From assembly GCA_036172665.1 (NCBI GenBank), contig JAYKNF010000013.1:5208001-5272000 (forward strand): a stretch of 64,000 nt of DNA, written 5' to 3'. A program made the position numbers and the translations under genes. The DNA is from Prosopocoilus inquinatus (lineage: Eukaryota; Arthropoda; Insecta; Coleoptera; Lucanidae). The notes under the pieces were generated by a model, which ran no database searches, was not told the DNA's origin, and saw only the letters and a program-made list of their open reading frames with translations. Every line of letters starts with the position of its first letter. Within the stretch, counting starts at the first letter, position 1. Below are positions 15,201 to 30,926 of this stretch, one piece after another.

Positions 15201-18200
15201 GTTCCTGTGATGTATCTAATCGATCCTTACTCATCTATCATGTTATTTGACGTTTGGATGGACTCCAGTAACCCTGATGTGAGATACGAAATTTTCGGAC
15301 GCAGCGGAAGCTGGAAATAGTTTTAAACGAAACAACACGCATTAGCGTTGTTCCTGTGATGTATCTAATCGATCCTTACCCATCTATCATGTTATTTGTC
15401 GTTTCGATGGACTCTAGTAATTCTGATGTGAGATACGAAGTTTTTGGACGCAGCAGAAGCTGGAAATAGTTTTTAACGAAACAACACGCATTAGCGTTGT
15501 TCCTGTGATGTATCTAATCTATCCTTACTCATCTATCATGTTATTTGGCGTTTCGATGGACTCCAGTAACTTTGATGTGAGATACGAAGTTCTCGGACGC
15601 AGCTGAAGCTGGAAATAGTTTTAAACGAAACAACACGTATTAGCGTTGTTCCTGTGATGTATCTAATCGGTCCTTACTTAGCTACTATGTTATTTGACGT
15701 TTCGATGGACTCCAGTAACTCTAATGTGAGATACGAAATTTTCGGACGCAGCAGCAGCTGGAAATAGTTTTAAACGAAACAACACATATTAGCGTTGTTC
15801 CTGTGATGTATCTAATCGATCCTTACTCATCTATCATGTTATTTAACGTTTGGACGGACTCCAGTAACTCTGATGTGAGATACAAAGTTCTCGGACGCAG
15901 CAGAAGCTGGAAATAGTTTTGAACGAAGCAACACGTATTAGCGTTGTTCCTGTGATGTATCTAAACGATCCTTACTTATCTAACATATTATATGACGTTT
16001 GGATGGACTCCAGTAAGTCTGATGTGAGATACAAAGTTTTTGGACCCAGCAGCAGCTGGAAATAGTTTTAAACGAAACAACACGTATTAGCGTTGTTCCT
16101 GTGCTGTATCTAATCGATCCTTACTTATCTATCATGTTATTTGACGTTTCGATGGACTCCAGTAACTCTGATGTGAGATACGACGTTTTCGGACGCAGCA
16201 GAAGCTGGAAATAGTTTTAAACGAAACAACACATATTAGCGTTGTTCCTGTGATGTATCTAATCGATCCTTACTCATCTATCATGTTATTTGACGTTTGG
16301 ACGGACTCCAGTAACTCTGATGTGAGATACAAAGTTCTCGGACACAGCAGAAGCTGGAAATAGTTTTGAACGAAACAACACGTATTAGCGTTGTTCCTGT
16401 GATGTATCTAAACGATCCTTACTTATCTAACATGTTATTTGACGTTTGGATGGACTCCAGAAACTCTAATGTGAGATACGAAATTTTCGGACGCAGCAGC
16501 AGCTGGAAATAGTTTTAAACGAAACAACACATATTAGCGTTGTTCCTGTGATGTATCTAATCGATCCTTACTCATCTATCATGTTATTTGACGTTTGGAC
16601 GGACTCCAGTAACTCTGATGTGAGATACAAAGTTCTCGGACGCAGCAGAAGCTGGAAATAGTTTTGAACGAAGCAACACGTATTAGCGTTGTTCCTGTGA
16701 TGTATCTAAACGATCCTTACTTATCTAACATGTTATTTGACGTTTGGATGGACTCCAGTAACTCTAATGTGAGATACGAAATTTTCGGACGCAGCAGAAG
16801 CTGGAAATAGTTTTGAACGAAACAACACGTATTAGCGTTGTTCCTGTGATGTATCTAAACGATCCTTACTTATCTAACATATTATATGACGTTTGGATGG
16901 ACTCCAGTAAGTCTGATGTGAGATACAAAGTTTTTGGACGCAGCAGCTGCTGGAAATAGTTTTAAACGAAACAACACGTATTAGCGTTGTTCCTGTGCTG
17001 TATCTAATCGATCCTTACTCATCTATCATGTTATTTGGCGTTTCGATGGACTCTGATGTGAGATACAAAGTTTAAGGACGCAGCAGAAGCTGGAAATAGT
17101 TTTGAACGAACCAACACGCATTAGCGTTGTTCCTGTGATGTATCTAAACGATCCTTACTTATCTAACATGTTATTTGACGTTTCGATGGACTCCAGTAAC
17201 TCTGATGTGAGATACGACGCTTTCGGACGCAGCAGAAGCTGGAAATAGTTTTTAACGAAACAACACGCATTAGCGTTGTTCCTGTGCTGTATCTAATCGA
17301 TCCTTACTCATCTATCATGTTATTTGGCGTTTCGATGGACTCTGATGTGAGATACAAAGTTTAAGGACGCAGCAGAAGCTGGAAATAGTTTTGAACGAAG
17401 CAACAAGTATTTGCGTTGTTCCTGTGATGTATCTAAACGATCCTTACTTATCTAACATATTATATGACGTTTGGATGGACTCCAGTAAGTCTGATGTGAG
17501 ATACAAAGTTTTTGGACGCAGCAGCAGCTGGAAATAGTTTTAAACGAAACAACACGTATTAGCGTTGTTCCTGTGCTGTATCTAATCGATCCTTACTTAT
17601 CTAACATGTTATTTGACGTTTGGATGGACTCCAGTAACTCTAATGTGAGATACGAAATTTTCGGACGCAGCAGAAGCTGGAAATAGTTTTGAACGAAACA
17701 ACACGTATTAGCGTTGTTCCTGTGATGTATCTAAACGATCCTTACTTATCTAACATATTATATGACGTTTGGATGGACTCCAGTAAGTCTGATGTGAGAT
17801 ACAAAGTTTTTGGACGCAGCAGCTGCTGGAAATAGTTTTAAACGAAACAACACGTATTAGCGTTGTTCCTGTGCTGTATCTAATCGATCCTTACTCATCT
17901 ATCATGTTATTTGGCGTTTCGATGGACTCTGATGTGAGATACAAAGTTTAAGGACGCAGCAGAAGCTGGAAATAGTTTTGAACGAACCAACACGCATTAG
18001 CGTTGTTCCTGTGATGTATCTAAACGACCCTTACTTATCTAACATATTATATGACGTTTGGATGGACTCCAGTAAGTCTGATGTGAGATACAAAGTTTTT
18101 GGACGCAGCAGCTGCTGGAAATAGTTTTAAACGAAACAACACGCATTAGCGTTGTTCCTGTGATGTATCTAATCGATCCTTACCCATCTATCATGTTATT

Positions 18201-21200
18201 TGTCGTTTCGATGGACTCTAGTAATTCTGATGTGAGATACGAAGTTTTTGGACGCAGCAGGAGCTGGAAATAGTTTTGAACGAAACAACACGTATTAGCG
18301 TTGTTCCTGTGATGTATCTAAACGATCCTTACCCATCTATCATGTTATTTGTCGTTTCGATGGACTCTAGTAATTCTGATGTGAGATACGAAGTTTTTGG
18401 ACGCAGCAGGAGCTGGAAATAGTTTTGAACGAAACAACACGTATTAGCGTTGTTCCTGTGATGTATCTAAACGATCCTTACTTATCTAACATGTTATTTG
18501 ACGTTTGGATGGACTCCAGTAAGTCTGATGTGAGATACAAAGTTTTTGACGCAGCAGGAGCTGGAAATAGTTTTAAACGAAACAACACGTATTAGCGTTG
18601 TTCCTGTGCTGTATCTAATCGATCCTTACTTATCTATCATGTTATTTGACGTTTCGATGGACTCCAGTAACTCTGATGTGAGATACGACGTTTTCGGACG
18701 CAGCAGAAGCTGGAAATAGTTTTTAACGAAACAACACGCATTAGCGTTGTTCCTGTGATGTATCTAATCTATCCTTACTCATCTATCATGTTATTTGGCG
18801 TTTCGATGGACTCCAGTAACTTTGATGTGAGATACGAAGTTCTCGGACGCAGCTGAAGCTGGAAATAGTTTTAAACGAAACAACACGTATTAGCGTTGTT
18901 CCTGTGATGTATCTAATCGGTCCTTACTTAGCTACTATGTTATTTGACGTTTCGATGGACTCCAGTAACTCTAATGTGAGATACGAAATTTTCGGACGCA
19001 GCAGCAGCTGGAAATAGTTTTAAACGAAACAACACATATTAGCGTTGTTCCTGTGATGTATCTAATCGATCCTTACTCATCTATCATGTTATTTGACGTT
19101 TGGATGGACTCCAGTAACCCTGATGTGAGATACGAAATTTTCGGACGCAGCGGAAGCTGGAAATAGTTTTAAACGAAACAACACGCATTAGCGTTGTTCC
19201 TGTGATGTATCTAATCGATCCTTACCCATCTATCATGTTATTTGTCGTTTCGATGGACTCTAGTAATTCTGATGTGAGATACGAAGTTTTTGGACGCAGC
19301 AGAAGCTGGAAATAGTTTTTAACGAAACAACACGCATTAGCGTTGTTCCTGTGATGTATCTAATCTATCCTTACTCATCTATCATGTTATTTGGCGTTTC
19401 GATGGACTCCAGTAACTTTGATGTGAGATACGAAGTTCTCGGACGCAGCTGAAGCTGGAAATAGTTTTAAACGAAACAACACGTATTAGCGTTGTTCCTG
19501 TGATGTATCTAATCGGTCCTTACTTAGCTACTATGTTATTTGACGTTTCGATGGACTCCAGTAACTCTAATGTGAGATACGAAATTTTCGGACGCAGCAG
19601 CAGCTGGAAATAGTTTTAAACGAAACAACACATATTAGCGTTGTTCCTGTGATGTATCTAATCGATCCTTACTCATCTATCATGTTATTTAACGTTTGGA
19701 CGGACTCCAGTAACTCTGATGTGAGATACAAAGTTCTCGGACGCAGCAGAAGCTGGAAATAGTTTTGAACGAAGCAACACGTATTAGCGTTGTTCCTGTG
19801 ATGTATCTAAACGATCCTTACTTATCTAACATATTATATGACGTTTGGATGGACTCCAGTAAGTCTGATGTGAGATACAAAGTTTTTGGACCCAGCAGCA
19901 GCTGGAAATAGTTTTAAACGAAACAACACGTATTAGCGTTGTTCCTGTGCTGTATCTAATCGATCCTTACTTATCTATCATGTTATTTGACGTTTCGATG
20001 GACTCCAGTAACTCTGATGTGAGATACGACGTTTTCGGACGCAGCAGAAGCTGGAAATAGTTTTAAACGAAACAACACATATTAGCGTTGTTCCTGTGAT
20101 GTATCTAATCGATCCTTACTCATCTATCATGTTATTTGACGTTTGGACGGACTCCAGTAACTCTGATGTGAGATACAAAGTTCTCGGACACAGCAGAAGC
20201 TGGAAATAGTTTTGAACGAAACAACACGTATTAGCGTTGTTCCTGTGATGTATCTAAACGATCCTTACTTATCTAACATGTTATTTGACGTTTGGATGGA
20301 CTCCAGAAACTCTAATGTGAGATACGAAATTTTCGGACGCAGCAGCAGCTGGAAATAGTTTTAAACGAAACAACACATATTAGCGTTGTTCCTGTGATGT
20401 ATCTAATCGATCCTTACTCATCTATCATGTTATTTGACGTTTGGACGGACTCCAGTAACTCTGATGTGAGATACAAAGTTCTCGGACGCAGCAGAAGCTG
20501 GAAATAGTTTTGAACGAAGCAACACGTATTAGCGTTGTTCCTGTGATGTATCTAAACGATCCTTACTTATCTAACATGTTATTTGACGTTTGGATGGACT
20601 CCAGTAACTCTAATGTGAGATACGAAATTTTCGGACGCAGCAGAAGCTGGAAATAGTTTTGAACGAAACAACACGTATTAGCGTTGTTCCTGTGATGTAT
20701 CTAAACGATCCTTACTTATCTAACATATTATATGACGTTTGGATGGACTCCAGTAAGTCTGATGTGAGATACAAAGTTTTTGGACGCAGCAGCTGCTGGA
20801 AATAGTTTTAAACGAAACAACACGTATTAGCGTTGTTCCTGTGCTGTATCTAATCGATCCTTACTCATCTATCATGTTATTTGGCGTTTCGATGGACTCT
20901 GATGTGAGATACAAAGTTTAAGGACGCAGCAGAAGCTGGAAATAGTTTTGAACGAACCAACACGCATTAGCGTTGTTCCTGTGATGTATCTAAACGATCC
21001 TTACTTATCTAACATGTTATTTGACGTTTCGATGGACTCCAGTAACTCTGATGTGAGATACGACGCTTTCGGACGCAGCAGAAGCTGGAAATAGTTTTTA
21101 ACGAAACAACACGCATTAGCGTTGTTCCTGTGCTGTATCTAATCGATCCTTACTCATCTATCATGTTATTTGGCGTTTCGATGGACTCTGATGTGAGATA

Positions 21201-21244
21201 CAAAGTTTAAGGACGCAGCAGAAGCTGGAAATAGTTTTGAACGA
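9241..21244. repeat. 12,004-bp segmental duplication period inside the satellite
   Basis: Rare private variants recur at exactly 12,004 bp. The ACCAACACGC monomer at 9241 recurs at 21245, the GGAAAAAGTTTTAAATGA variant near 9961 recurs at 21965, and CGACCC at 6021 recurs at 18025. The similarity runs to about 13750, which corresponds to 25754. The length equals 81 monomers (12,069) minus seven 9-bp deletions and two 1-bp deletions, all of which can be located. The sequence was therefore duplicated as a block, not monomer by monomer. Confidence 0.85.
13545..21236. repeat. Tandem pair of 3,846-bp satellite blocks
   Basis: Two adjacent blocks, about 13545-17390 and 17391-21236, are near-identical. 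Both begin in the GAACGAAGCAACAAGTATTTGCG variant, and the private CGACCC variant at 14179 recurs at 18025, 3,846 bp later. The size equals 26 monomers (3,874 bp) minus three 9-bp deletions and one 1-bp deletion, each visible in the block. A related copy lies near 5600-9230. Boundaries are approximate because the repeat itself blurs them. Confidence 0.8.
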
Positions 21245-24200
21245 ACCAACACGCATTAGCGTTGTTCCTGTGATGTATCTAATCGATCCTTACTCATCTA
21301 TCATGTTATTTGGCGTTTCGATGGACTCCAGTAACTTTGATGTGAGATACGAAGTTCTCGGACGCAGCTGAAGCTGGAAATAGTTTTAAACGAAACAACA
21401 CGCATTAGCGTTGTTCCTGTGATGTATGTAATCGATCCTTACCCATCTATCATGTTATTTGTCGTTTCGATGGACTCCAGTAACTCTGATGTGAGATACA
21501 AAGTTTTTGGACGCAGCAGAAGCTGGAAATAGTTTTGAACGTAACAACACGTATTAGCGTTGTTCCTGTGATGTATCTAAACGATCCTTACTTATCTAAC
21601 ATATTATATGACGTTTGGATGGACTCCAGTAAGTCTGATGTGAGATACAAAGTTTTTGGACGCAGCAGCTGCTGGAAATAGTTTTAAACGAAACAACACG
21701 TATTAGCGTTGTTCCTGTGCTGTATCTAATCGATCCTTACTTATCTATCATGTTATTTGACGTTTCGATGGACTCCAGTAACTCTGATGTGAGATACGAC
21801 GCTTTCGGACGCAGCAGAAGCTGGAAATAGTTTGTAACGAAACAACACGCATTAGCGTTGTTCCTGTGATGTATCTAATCGATCCTTACTCATCTATCAT
21901 GTTATTTGGCGTTTCGATGGACTCTGATGTGAGATACAAAGTTTACGGACGCAGCAGAAGCTGGAAAAAGTTTTAAATGAAACAACACGTATTAGCGTTG
22001 TTCCTGTGATGTATCTAATCGATCCTTACTCATCTATCATGTTATTTGACGTTTGGATGGACTCCAGTAACCCTGATGTGAGATACGAAATTTTCGGACC
22101 CAGCGGTAGCTGGAAATAGTTTTAAACGAAACAACACGCATTAGCGTTGTTCCTGTGATGTATCTAACCGATCCTTACCCATCTATCATGTTATTTGTCG
22201 TTTCGATGGACTCTAGTAATTCTGATGTGAGATACGAAGTTTTTGGACGCAGCAGGAGCTGGAAATAGTTTTGAACGAAACAACACGTATTGGCGTTGTT
22301 CCTGTGATGTATCTAAACGATCCTTACTTATCTAACATGTTATTTGACGTTGGGATGGACTCCAGTAAGTCTGATGTGAGATACAAAGTTTTTGGACGCA
22401 GCAGGAGCTGGAAATAGTTTTAAACGAAACAACACGTATTAGCGTTGTTCCTGTGCTGTATCTAATCGATCCTTACTTATCTATCATGTTATTTGACGTT
22501 TCGATGGACTCTAGTAACTCTGATGTGAGATACGACGTTTTCGGACGCAGCAGAAGCTGGAAATAGTTTTTAACGAAACAACACGCATTAGCGTTGTTCC
22601 TGTGATGTATCTAATCGATCCTTACTCATCTATCATGTTATTTGGCGTTTCGATGGACTCCAGTAACTTTGATGTGAGATACGAAGTTCTCGGACGCAGC
22701 TGAAGCTGGAAATAGTTTTAAACGAAACAACACGTATTAGCGTTGTTCCTGTGATGTATCTAATCGATCCTTACTTAGCTACTATGTTATTTGACGTTTC
22801 GATTGACTCCAGTAACTCTAATGTGAGATACTAAATTTTCGGACGCAGCAGCAGCTGGAAATAGTTTTAAACGAAACAACACATATTAGCGTTGTTCCTG
22901 TGATGTATCTAATCGATCCTTACTCATCTATCATGTTATTTGACGTTTGGACGGGCTCCAGTAACTCTGATGTGAGATACAAAGTTCTCGGACGCAGCAG
23001 AAGCTGGAAATAGTTTTGAACGAAGCAACACGTATTAGAGTTGTTCCTGTGATGTATCTAAACGATCCTTACTTATCTAACATATTATATGACGTTTGGA
23101 TGGACTCCAGTAAGTCTGATGTGAGATACAAAGTTTTTGGACGCAGCAGCAGCTGGAAATAGTTTTAAACGAAACAACACGTATTAGCGTTGTTCCTGTG
23201 CTGTATCTAATCGATCCTTACTTATCTATCATGTTATTTGACGTTTCGATGGACTCCAGTAACTCTGATGTGAGATACGACGTTTTCGGACGCAGCAGAA
23301 GCTGGAAATAGTTTTAAACGAAACAACACATATTTGCGTTGTTCCTGTGATGTATCTAATCGATCCTTACTCATCTATCATGTTATTTGACGTTTGGACG
23401 GACTCCAGTAACTCTGATGTGAGATACAAAGTTCTCGGACACAGCAGAAGCTGGAAATAGTTTTGAACGAAACAACACGTATTAGCGTTGTTCCTGTGAC
23501 GTATCTAAACGATCCTTACTTATCTAACATGTTATTTGACGTTTGGATGGACTCCAGTAACTCTAATGTGAGATACGAAATTTTCGGACGCAGCAGCAGC
23601 TGGAAATAGTTTTAAACGAAACAACACATATTAGCGTTGTTCCTGTGATGTATCTAATCGATCCTTACTCATCTATCATGTTATTTGACGTTTGGACGGA
23701 CTCCAGTAACTCTGATGTGAGATACAAAGTTCTCGGACGCAGCAGAAGCTGGAAATAGTTTTGAACGAAACAACACGTATTAGCGTTGTTCCTGTGATGT
23801 ATCTAAACGATCCTTACTTATCTAACATATTATATGACGTTTGGATGGACTCCAGTAAGTCTGATGTGAGATACAAAGTTTTTGGACGCAGCAGCTGCTG
23901 GAAATAGTTTTAAACGAAACAACACGTATTAGCGTTGTTCCTGTGCTGTATCTAATCGATCCTTACTTATCTATCATGTTATTTGTCGTTTCGATGGACT
24001 CTAGTAATTCTGATGTGAAATACGAAGTTTTTGGACGCAGCAGGAGCTGGAAATAGTTTTGAACGAAACAACACGTATTAGCGTTGTTCCTGTGATGTAT
24101 CTAATCGATCCTTACTCATCTATCATGTTATTTGACGTTTGGATGGACTCCAGTAACCCTGATGTGAGATACGAAATTTTCGGACGCAGCGGAAGCTGGA

Positions 24201-27200
24201 AATAGTTTTAAACGAAACAACACGCATTAGCGTTGTTCCAGTGATGTATCTAATCGATCCTTACTCATCTATCATGTTATTTGACGTTTGGACGGACTCC
24301 AGTAACTCTGATGTGAGATACAAAGTTCTCGGACACAGCAGAAGCTGGAAATAGTTTTGAACGAATCAACACGTATTAGCGTTGTTCCTGTGATGTATCT
24401 AAACGATCCTTACTTATCTAACATGTTATTTGATGTTTGGATGGACTCCAGTAACTCTAATGTGAGATACGAAATTTTCGGACGCAGCAGCAGCTGGAAA
24501 TAGTTTTAAACGAAACAACACATATTAGCGTTGTTCCTGTGATGTATCTAACCGATCCTTACTCATCTATCATGTTATTTGACGTTTGGACGGACTCCAG
24601 TAACTCTGATGTGAGATACAAAGTTCTCGGACGCAGCAGAAGCTGGAAATAGTTTTGAACGAAACAACACATATTAGCGTTGTTCCTGTGATGTATCTAA
24701 TCGATCCTTACTTATCTATCATGTTATTTGGCGTTTCGATGGACTCCAGTAACTTTGATGTGAGATACGAAGTTCTCGGACGCAGCTGAAGCTGGAAATA
24801 GTTTTAAACGAAACAGCACGTATTAGCGTTGTTCCTGTGATGTATCTAATCGGTCCTTACTTAGCTACTATGTTATTTGACGTTTCGATGGACTCCAGTA
24901 ACTCTAATGTGAGATACGAAATTTTCGGACGCAGCAGCAGCTGGAAATAGTTTTAAACGAAACAACACATATTAGCGTTGTTCCTGTGATGTATCTAATC
25001 GATCCTTACTCATCTATCATGTTAATTGACGTTTGGACGGACTCCAGTAACTCTGATGTGAGATACAAAGTTCTCGGACGCAGCAGAAGCTGGAAATAGT
25101 TTTGAACGAAGCAACAAGTATTTGCGTTGTTCCTGTGATGTATCTAAACGATCCTTACTTATCTAACATATTATATGACGTTTGGATGGACTCCAGTAAG
25201 TCTGATGTGAGATACAAAGTTTTTGGACGCAGCAGCAGCTGGAAATAGTTTTAAACGAAACAACACGTATTAGCGTTGTTCCTGTGCTGTATCTAATCGA
25301 TCCTTACTTATCTATCATGTTATTTGACGTTTCGATGGACTCCAGTAACTCTGATGTGAGATACGACGTTTTCGGACGCAGCAGAAGCTGGAAATAGTTT
25401 TGAACGAAACAACACGTATTAGCGTTGTTCCTGTGATGTATCTAAACGATCCTTACTCATCTATCATGTTATTTGACGTTTGGACGGACTCCAGTAACTC
25501 TGATGTGAGATACAAAGTTCTCGGACGCAGCAGAAGCTGGAAATAGTTTTGAACGAAGCAACAAGTATTTGCGTTGTTCCTGTGATGTATCTAAACGATC
25601 CTTACTTATCTAACATATTATATGACGTTTGGATGGACTCCAGTAAGTCTGATGTGAGATACAAAGTTTTTGGACGCAGCAGCAGCTGGAAATAGTTTTA
25701 AACGAAACAACACGTATTAGCGTTGTTCCTGTGCTGTATCTAATCGATCCTTACTTATCTATCATGTTATTTGACGTTTCGATGGACTCCAGTAACTCTG
25801 ATGTGAGATACGACGTTTTCGGACGCAGCAGAAGCTGGAAATAGTTTTGAACGAAACAACACGTATTAGCGTTGTTCCTGTGATGTATCTAATCGATCCT
25901 TACTCATCTATCATGTTATTTGACGTTTGGACGGACTCCAGTAACTCTGATGTGAGATACAAAGTTCTCGGACACAGCAGAAGCTGGAAATAGTTTTGAA
26001 CGAAACAACACGTATTAGCGTTGTTCCTGTGATGTATCTAAACGATCCTTACTTATCTAACATGTTATTTGACGTTTGGATGGACTCCAGTAACTCTAAT
26101 GTGAGATACGAAATTTTCGGACGCAGCAGCAGCTGGAAATAGTTTTAAACGAAACAACACATATTAGCGTTGTTCCTGTGATGTAGCTAATCGATCCTTA
26201 CTCATCTATCATGTTATTTGACGTTTGGACGGACTCCAGTAACTCTGATGTGAGATACAAAGTTCTCGGACGCAGCAGAAGCTGGAAATAGTTTTGAACG
26301 AAACAACACATATTAGCGTTGTTCCTGTGATGTATCTAATCGATCCTTACTTATCTATCATGTTATTTGACGTTTCGATGGACTCCAGTAACTCTGATGT
26401 GAGATACGAAATTTTCGGACGCAGCGGAAGCTGGAAATAGTTTTAAACGAAACAACACGCATTAGCGTTGTTCCAGTGATGTATCTAATCGATCCTTACT
26501 CATCTATCATGTTATTTGTCGTTTCGATGGACTCTAGTAATTCTGATGTGAGATACGAAGTTTTTGGACGCAGCAGGAGCTGGAAATAGTTTTGAACGAA
26601 ACAACACATATTAGCGTTGTTCCTGTGATGTATCTAAACGATCCTTACATATCTAACATGTTATTTGACGTTTGGATGGACTCCAGTAAATCTGATGCGA
26701 GATACAAAGTTTTTGGACGCAGCAGGAGCTGGAAATAGTTTTAAACGAAACAACACGTATTAGCGTTGTTCCTGTGCTGTATCTAATCGATCCTTACTTA
26801 TCTATCATGTTATTTGACGTTTCGATGGACTCCAGTAACTCTGATGTGAGATACGACGTTTTCGGATGCAGCAGAAGCTGGAAATAGTTTTTAACGAAAC
26901 AACACATATTAGCGTTGTTCCTGTGATGTATCTAATCGGTCCTTACTTATCTATCATGTTATTTGACGTTTGTATCGACTCCAGTAACTCTGATGTGATA
27001 TACGAAGTTCTCGGACGCAGCAGAAGCTGGAAATAGTTTTAAACGAAACAACACGCATTAGCGTTGTTCCTGTGATGTATCTAATCGATCCTTACTCATC
27101 TATCATGTTATTTGACGTTTCGATGGACTCCAGTAACTTTGATGTGAGATACGAAGTTCTCGGACGCAGCTGAAGCTGGAAATAGTTTTAAACGAAACAA

Positions 27201-30200
27201 CACGTATTAGCGTTGTTCCTGTGATGTATCTAATCGATCCTTACTTAGCTACTATGTTATTTGACGTTTCGATGGACTCCAGTAACTTTGATGTGAGATA
27301 CGAAATTTTCGGACGCAGCAGCAGCTGGAAATAGTTTTAAACGAAACAACACATATTAGCGTTGTTCCTGTGTTGTATCTAATCGATCCTTACTCAGTTC
27401 TCATGTTATTTGACGTTTGGACGGACTCCAGTAACTCTGATGTGAGATACAATGTTCTCGGGCGCAGCAGAAGCTGGAAATAGTTTTGAACGAACCAACA
27501 CGTATTAGCGTTGTTCCTGTGATGTATCTAAACGATCCTTACTTATCTAACATGTTATTTGACGTTTGGATGGACTCCAGTAACTCTGATGTGAGATACG
27601 AAATTTTCGGACGCAGCAGCAGCTGGAAATAGTTTTAAACGAAACAACACATATTAGCGTTGTTCCTGTGATGTATGTAATCGATTCTTACTCATCTATC
27701 ATGTTATTTGACGTTTGGACGGACTCCAGTAACTCTGATGTGAGATACAAAGTTCTCGGACGCAGCAGAAGCTGGAAATAGTTTTGAACGAAACAACACG
27801 TATTAGCGTTGTTCCTGTGATGTATCTAAACGATCCTTACTTATCTAACATATTATATGACGTTTGGATGGACTCCAGTAAGTCTGATGTGAGATACAAA
27901 GTTTTTGGACGCAGCAGCTGCTGGAAATAGTTTTAAACGAAACAACACGTATTAGCGTTGTTCCTGTGCTGTATCTAATCGATCCTTACTCATCTATCAT
28001 GTTATTTGGCGTTTCGATGGACTCTGATGTGAGATACAAAGTTTAAGGACGCAGCAGAAGCTGGAAATAGTTTTGAACGAACCAACACGCATTAGCGTTG
28101 TTCCTGTGATGTATCTAAACGATCCTTACTTATCTAACATGTTATTTGACGTATCGATGGACTCTAGTAACTCTGATGTGAGATACGACGCTTTCGGACG
28201 CAGCAGAAGCGGGAAATAGTTTTTAACGAAACAACACGCATTAGCGTTGTTCCTGTGATGTATCTAATCGATCCTTACTCATCTATCATGTTATTTGGCG
28301 TTTCGATGGACTCTGATGTGAGATACAAAGTTTACGGACGCAGCAGAAGCTGGAAATAGTTTTAAATGAAACAACACGTATTAGCGTTGTTCCTGTGATG
28401 TATCTAATCGATCCTTACTCATCTATCATGTTATTTGACGTTTGGATGGACTCCAGTAACCCTGATGTGAGATACGAAATTTTCGGACGCAGCGGAAGCT
28501 GGAAATAGTTTTAAACGAAACAACACGCATTAGCGTTGTTCCTGTGATGTATCTAATCGATCCTTACCCATCTATCATGTTATTTGTCGTTTCGATGGAC
28601 TCTAGTAATTCTGATGTGAGATACGAAGTTTTTGGACGCAGCAGGAGCTGGAAATAGTTTTGAACGAAACAACACGTATTAGCGTTGTTCCTGTGATGTA
28701 TCTAAACGATCCTTACTTATCTAACATGTTATTTGACGTTTGGATGGACTCCAGTAAGTCTGATGTGAGATACAAAGTTTTTGGACGCAGCAGGAGCTGG
28801 AAATAGTTTTAAACGAAACAACACGTATTAGCGTTGTTCCTGTGCTGTATCTAATCGATCCTTACTTATCTATCATGTTATTTGACGTTTCGATGGACTC
28901 CAGTAACTCTGATGTGAGATACGACGTCTTCGGACGCAGCAGAAGCTGGAAATAGTTTTTAACGAAACAACACGCATTAGCGTTGTTCCTGTGATGTATC
29001 TAATCTATCCTTACTCATCTATCATGTTATTTGGCGTTTCGATGGACTCCAGTAACTTTGATGTGAGATACGAAGTTCTCGGACGCAGCTGAAGCTGGAA
29101 ATAGTTTTAAACGAAACAACACGTATTAGCGTTGTTCCTGTGATGTATCTAATCGGTCCTTACTTAGCTACTATGTTATTTGACGTTTCGATGGACTCCA
29201 GTAACTCTAATGTGAGATACGAAATTTTCGGACGCAGCAGCAGCTGGAAATAGTTTTAAACGAAACAACACATATTAGCGTTGTTCCTGTGATGTATCTA
29301 ATCGATCCTTACTCATCTATCATGTTATTTGACGTTTGGACGGACTCCAGTAACTCTGATGTGAGATACAAAGTTCTCGGACACAGCAGAAGCTGGAAAT
29401 AGTTTTGAACGAAACAACACGTATTAGCGTTGTTCCTGTGATGTATCTAAACGATCCTTACTTATCTAACATGTTATTTGACGTTTGGATGGACTCCAGT
29501 AACTCTAATGTGAGATACGAAATTTTCGGACGCAGCAGCAGCTGGAAATAGTTTTAAACGAAACAACACATATTAGCGTTGTTCCTGTGATGTATCTAAC
29601 CGATCCTTACTCATCTATCATGTTATTTGACGTTTGGACGGACTCCAGTAACTCTGATGTGAGATACAAAGTTCTCGGACGCAGCAGAAGCTGGAAATAG
29701 TTTTGAACGAAACAACACATATTAGCGTTGTTCCTGTGATGTATCTAATCGATCCTTACTTATCTATCATGTTATTTGACGTTTCGATGGACTCCAGTAA
29801 CTCTGATGTGAGATACGAAATTTTCGGACGCAGCGGAAGCTGGAAATAGTTTTAAACGAAACAACACGCATTAGCGTTGTTCCAGTGATGTATCTAATCG
29901 ATCCTTACTCATCTATCATGTTATTTGTCGTTTCGATGGACTCTAGTAATTCTGATGTGAGATACGAAGTTTTTGGACGCAGCAGGAGCTGGAAATAGTT
30001 TTGAACGAAACAACACATATTAGCGTTGTTCCTGTGATGTATCTAAACGATCCTTACATATCTAACATGTTATTTGACGTTTGGATGGACTCCAGTAAAT
30101 CTGATGCGAGATACAAAGTTTTTGGACGCAGCAGGAGCTGGAAATAGTTTTAAACGAAACAACACGTATTAGCGTTGTTCCTGTGCTGTATCTAATCGAT

Positions 30201-30926
30201 CCTTACTTATCTATCATGTTATTTGACGTTTCGATGGACTCCAGTAACTCTGATGTGAGATACGACGTTTTCGGATGCAGCAGAAGCTGGAAATAGTTTT
30301 TAACGAAACAACACATATTAGCGTTGTTCCTGTGATGTATCTAATCGGTCCTTACTTATCTATCATGTTATTTGACGTTTGGACGGACTCCAGTAACTCT
30401 GATGTGAGATACAAAGTTCTCGGACGCAGCAGAAACTGGAAATAGTTTTGAACGAACCAACACGTATTAGCGTTGTTCCTGTGATGTATCTAAACGATCC
30501 TTACTTATCTAACATGTTATTTGACGTTTGGATGGACTCCAGTAACTCTAATGTGAGATACGAAATTTTCGGACGCAGCAGCAGCTGGAAATAGTTTTAA
30601 ACGAAACAACACATATTAGCGTTGTTCCTGTGATGTATCTAATCGATCCTTACTCATCTATCATGTTATTTGACGTTTGGACGGACTCCAGTAACTCTGA
30701 TGTGAGATACAAAGTTCTCGGACGCAGCAGAAGCTGGAAATAGTTTTGAACGAAGCAACACGTATTAGCGTTGTTCCTGTGATGTATCTAAACGATCCTT
30801 ACTTATCTAACATATTATATGACGTTTGGATGGACTCCAGTAAGTCTGATGTGAGATACAAAGTTTTTGGACGCAGCAGCAGCTGGAAATAGTTTTAAAC
30901 GAAACAACACGTATTAGCGTTGTTCC

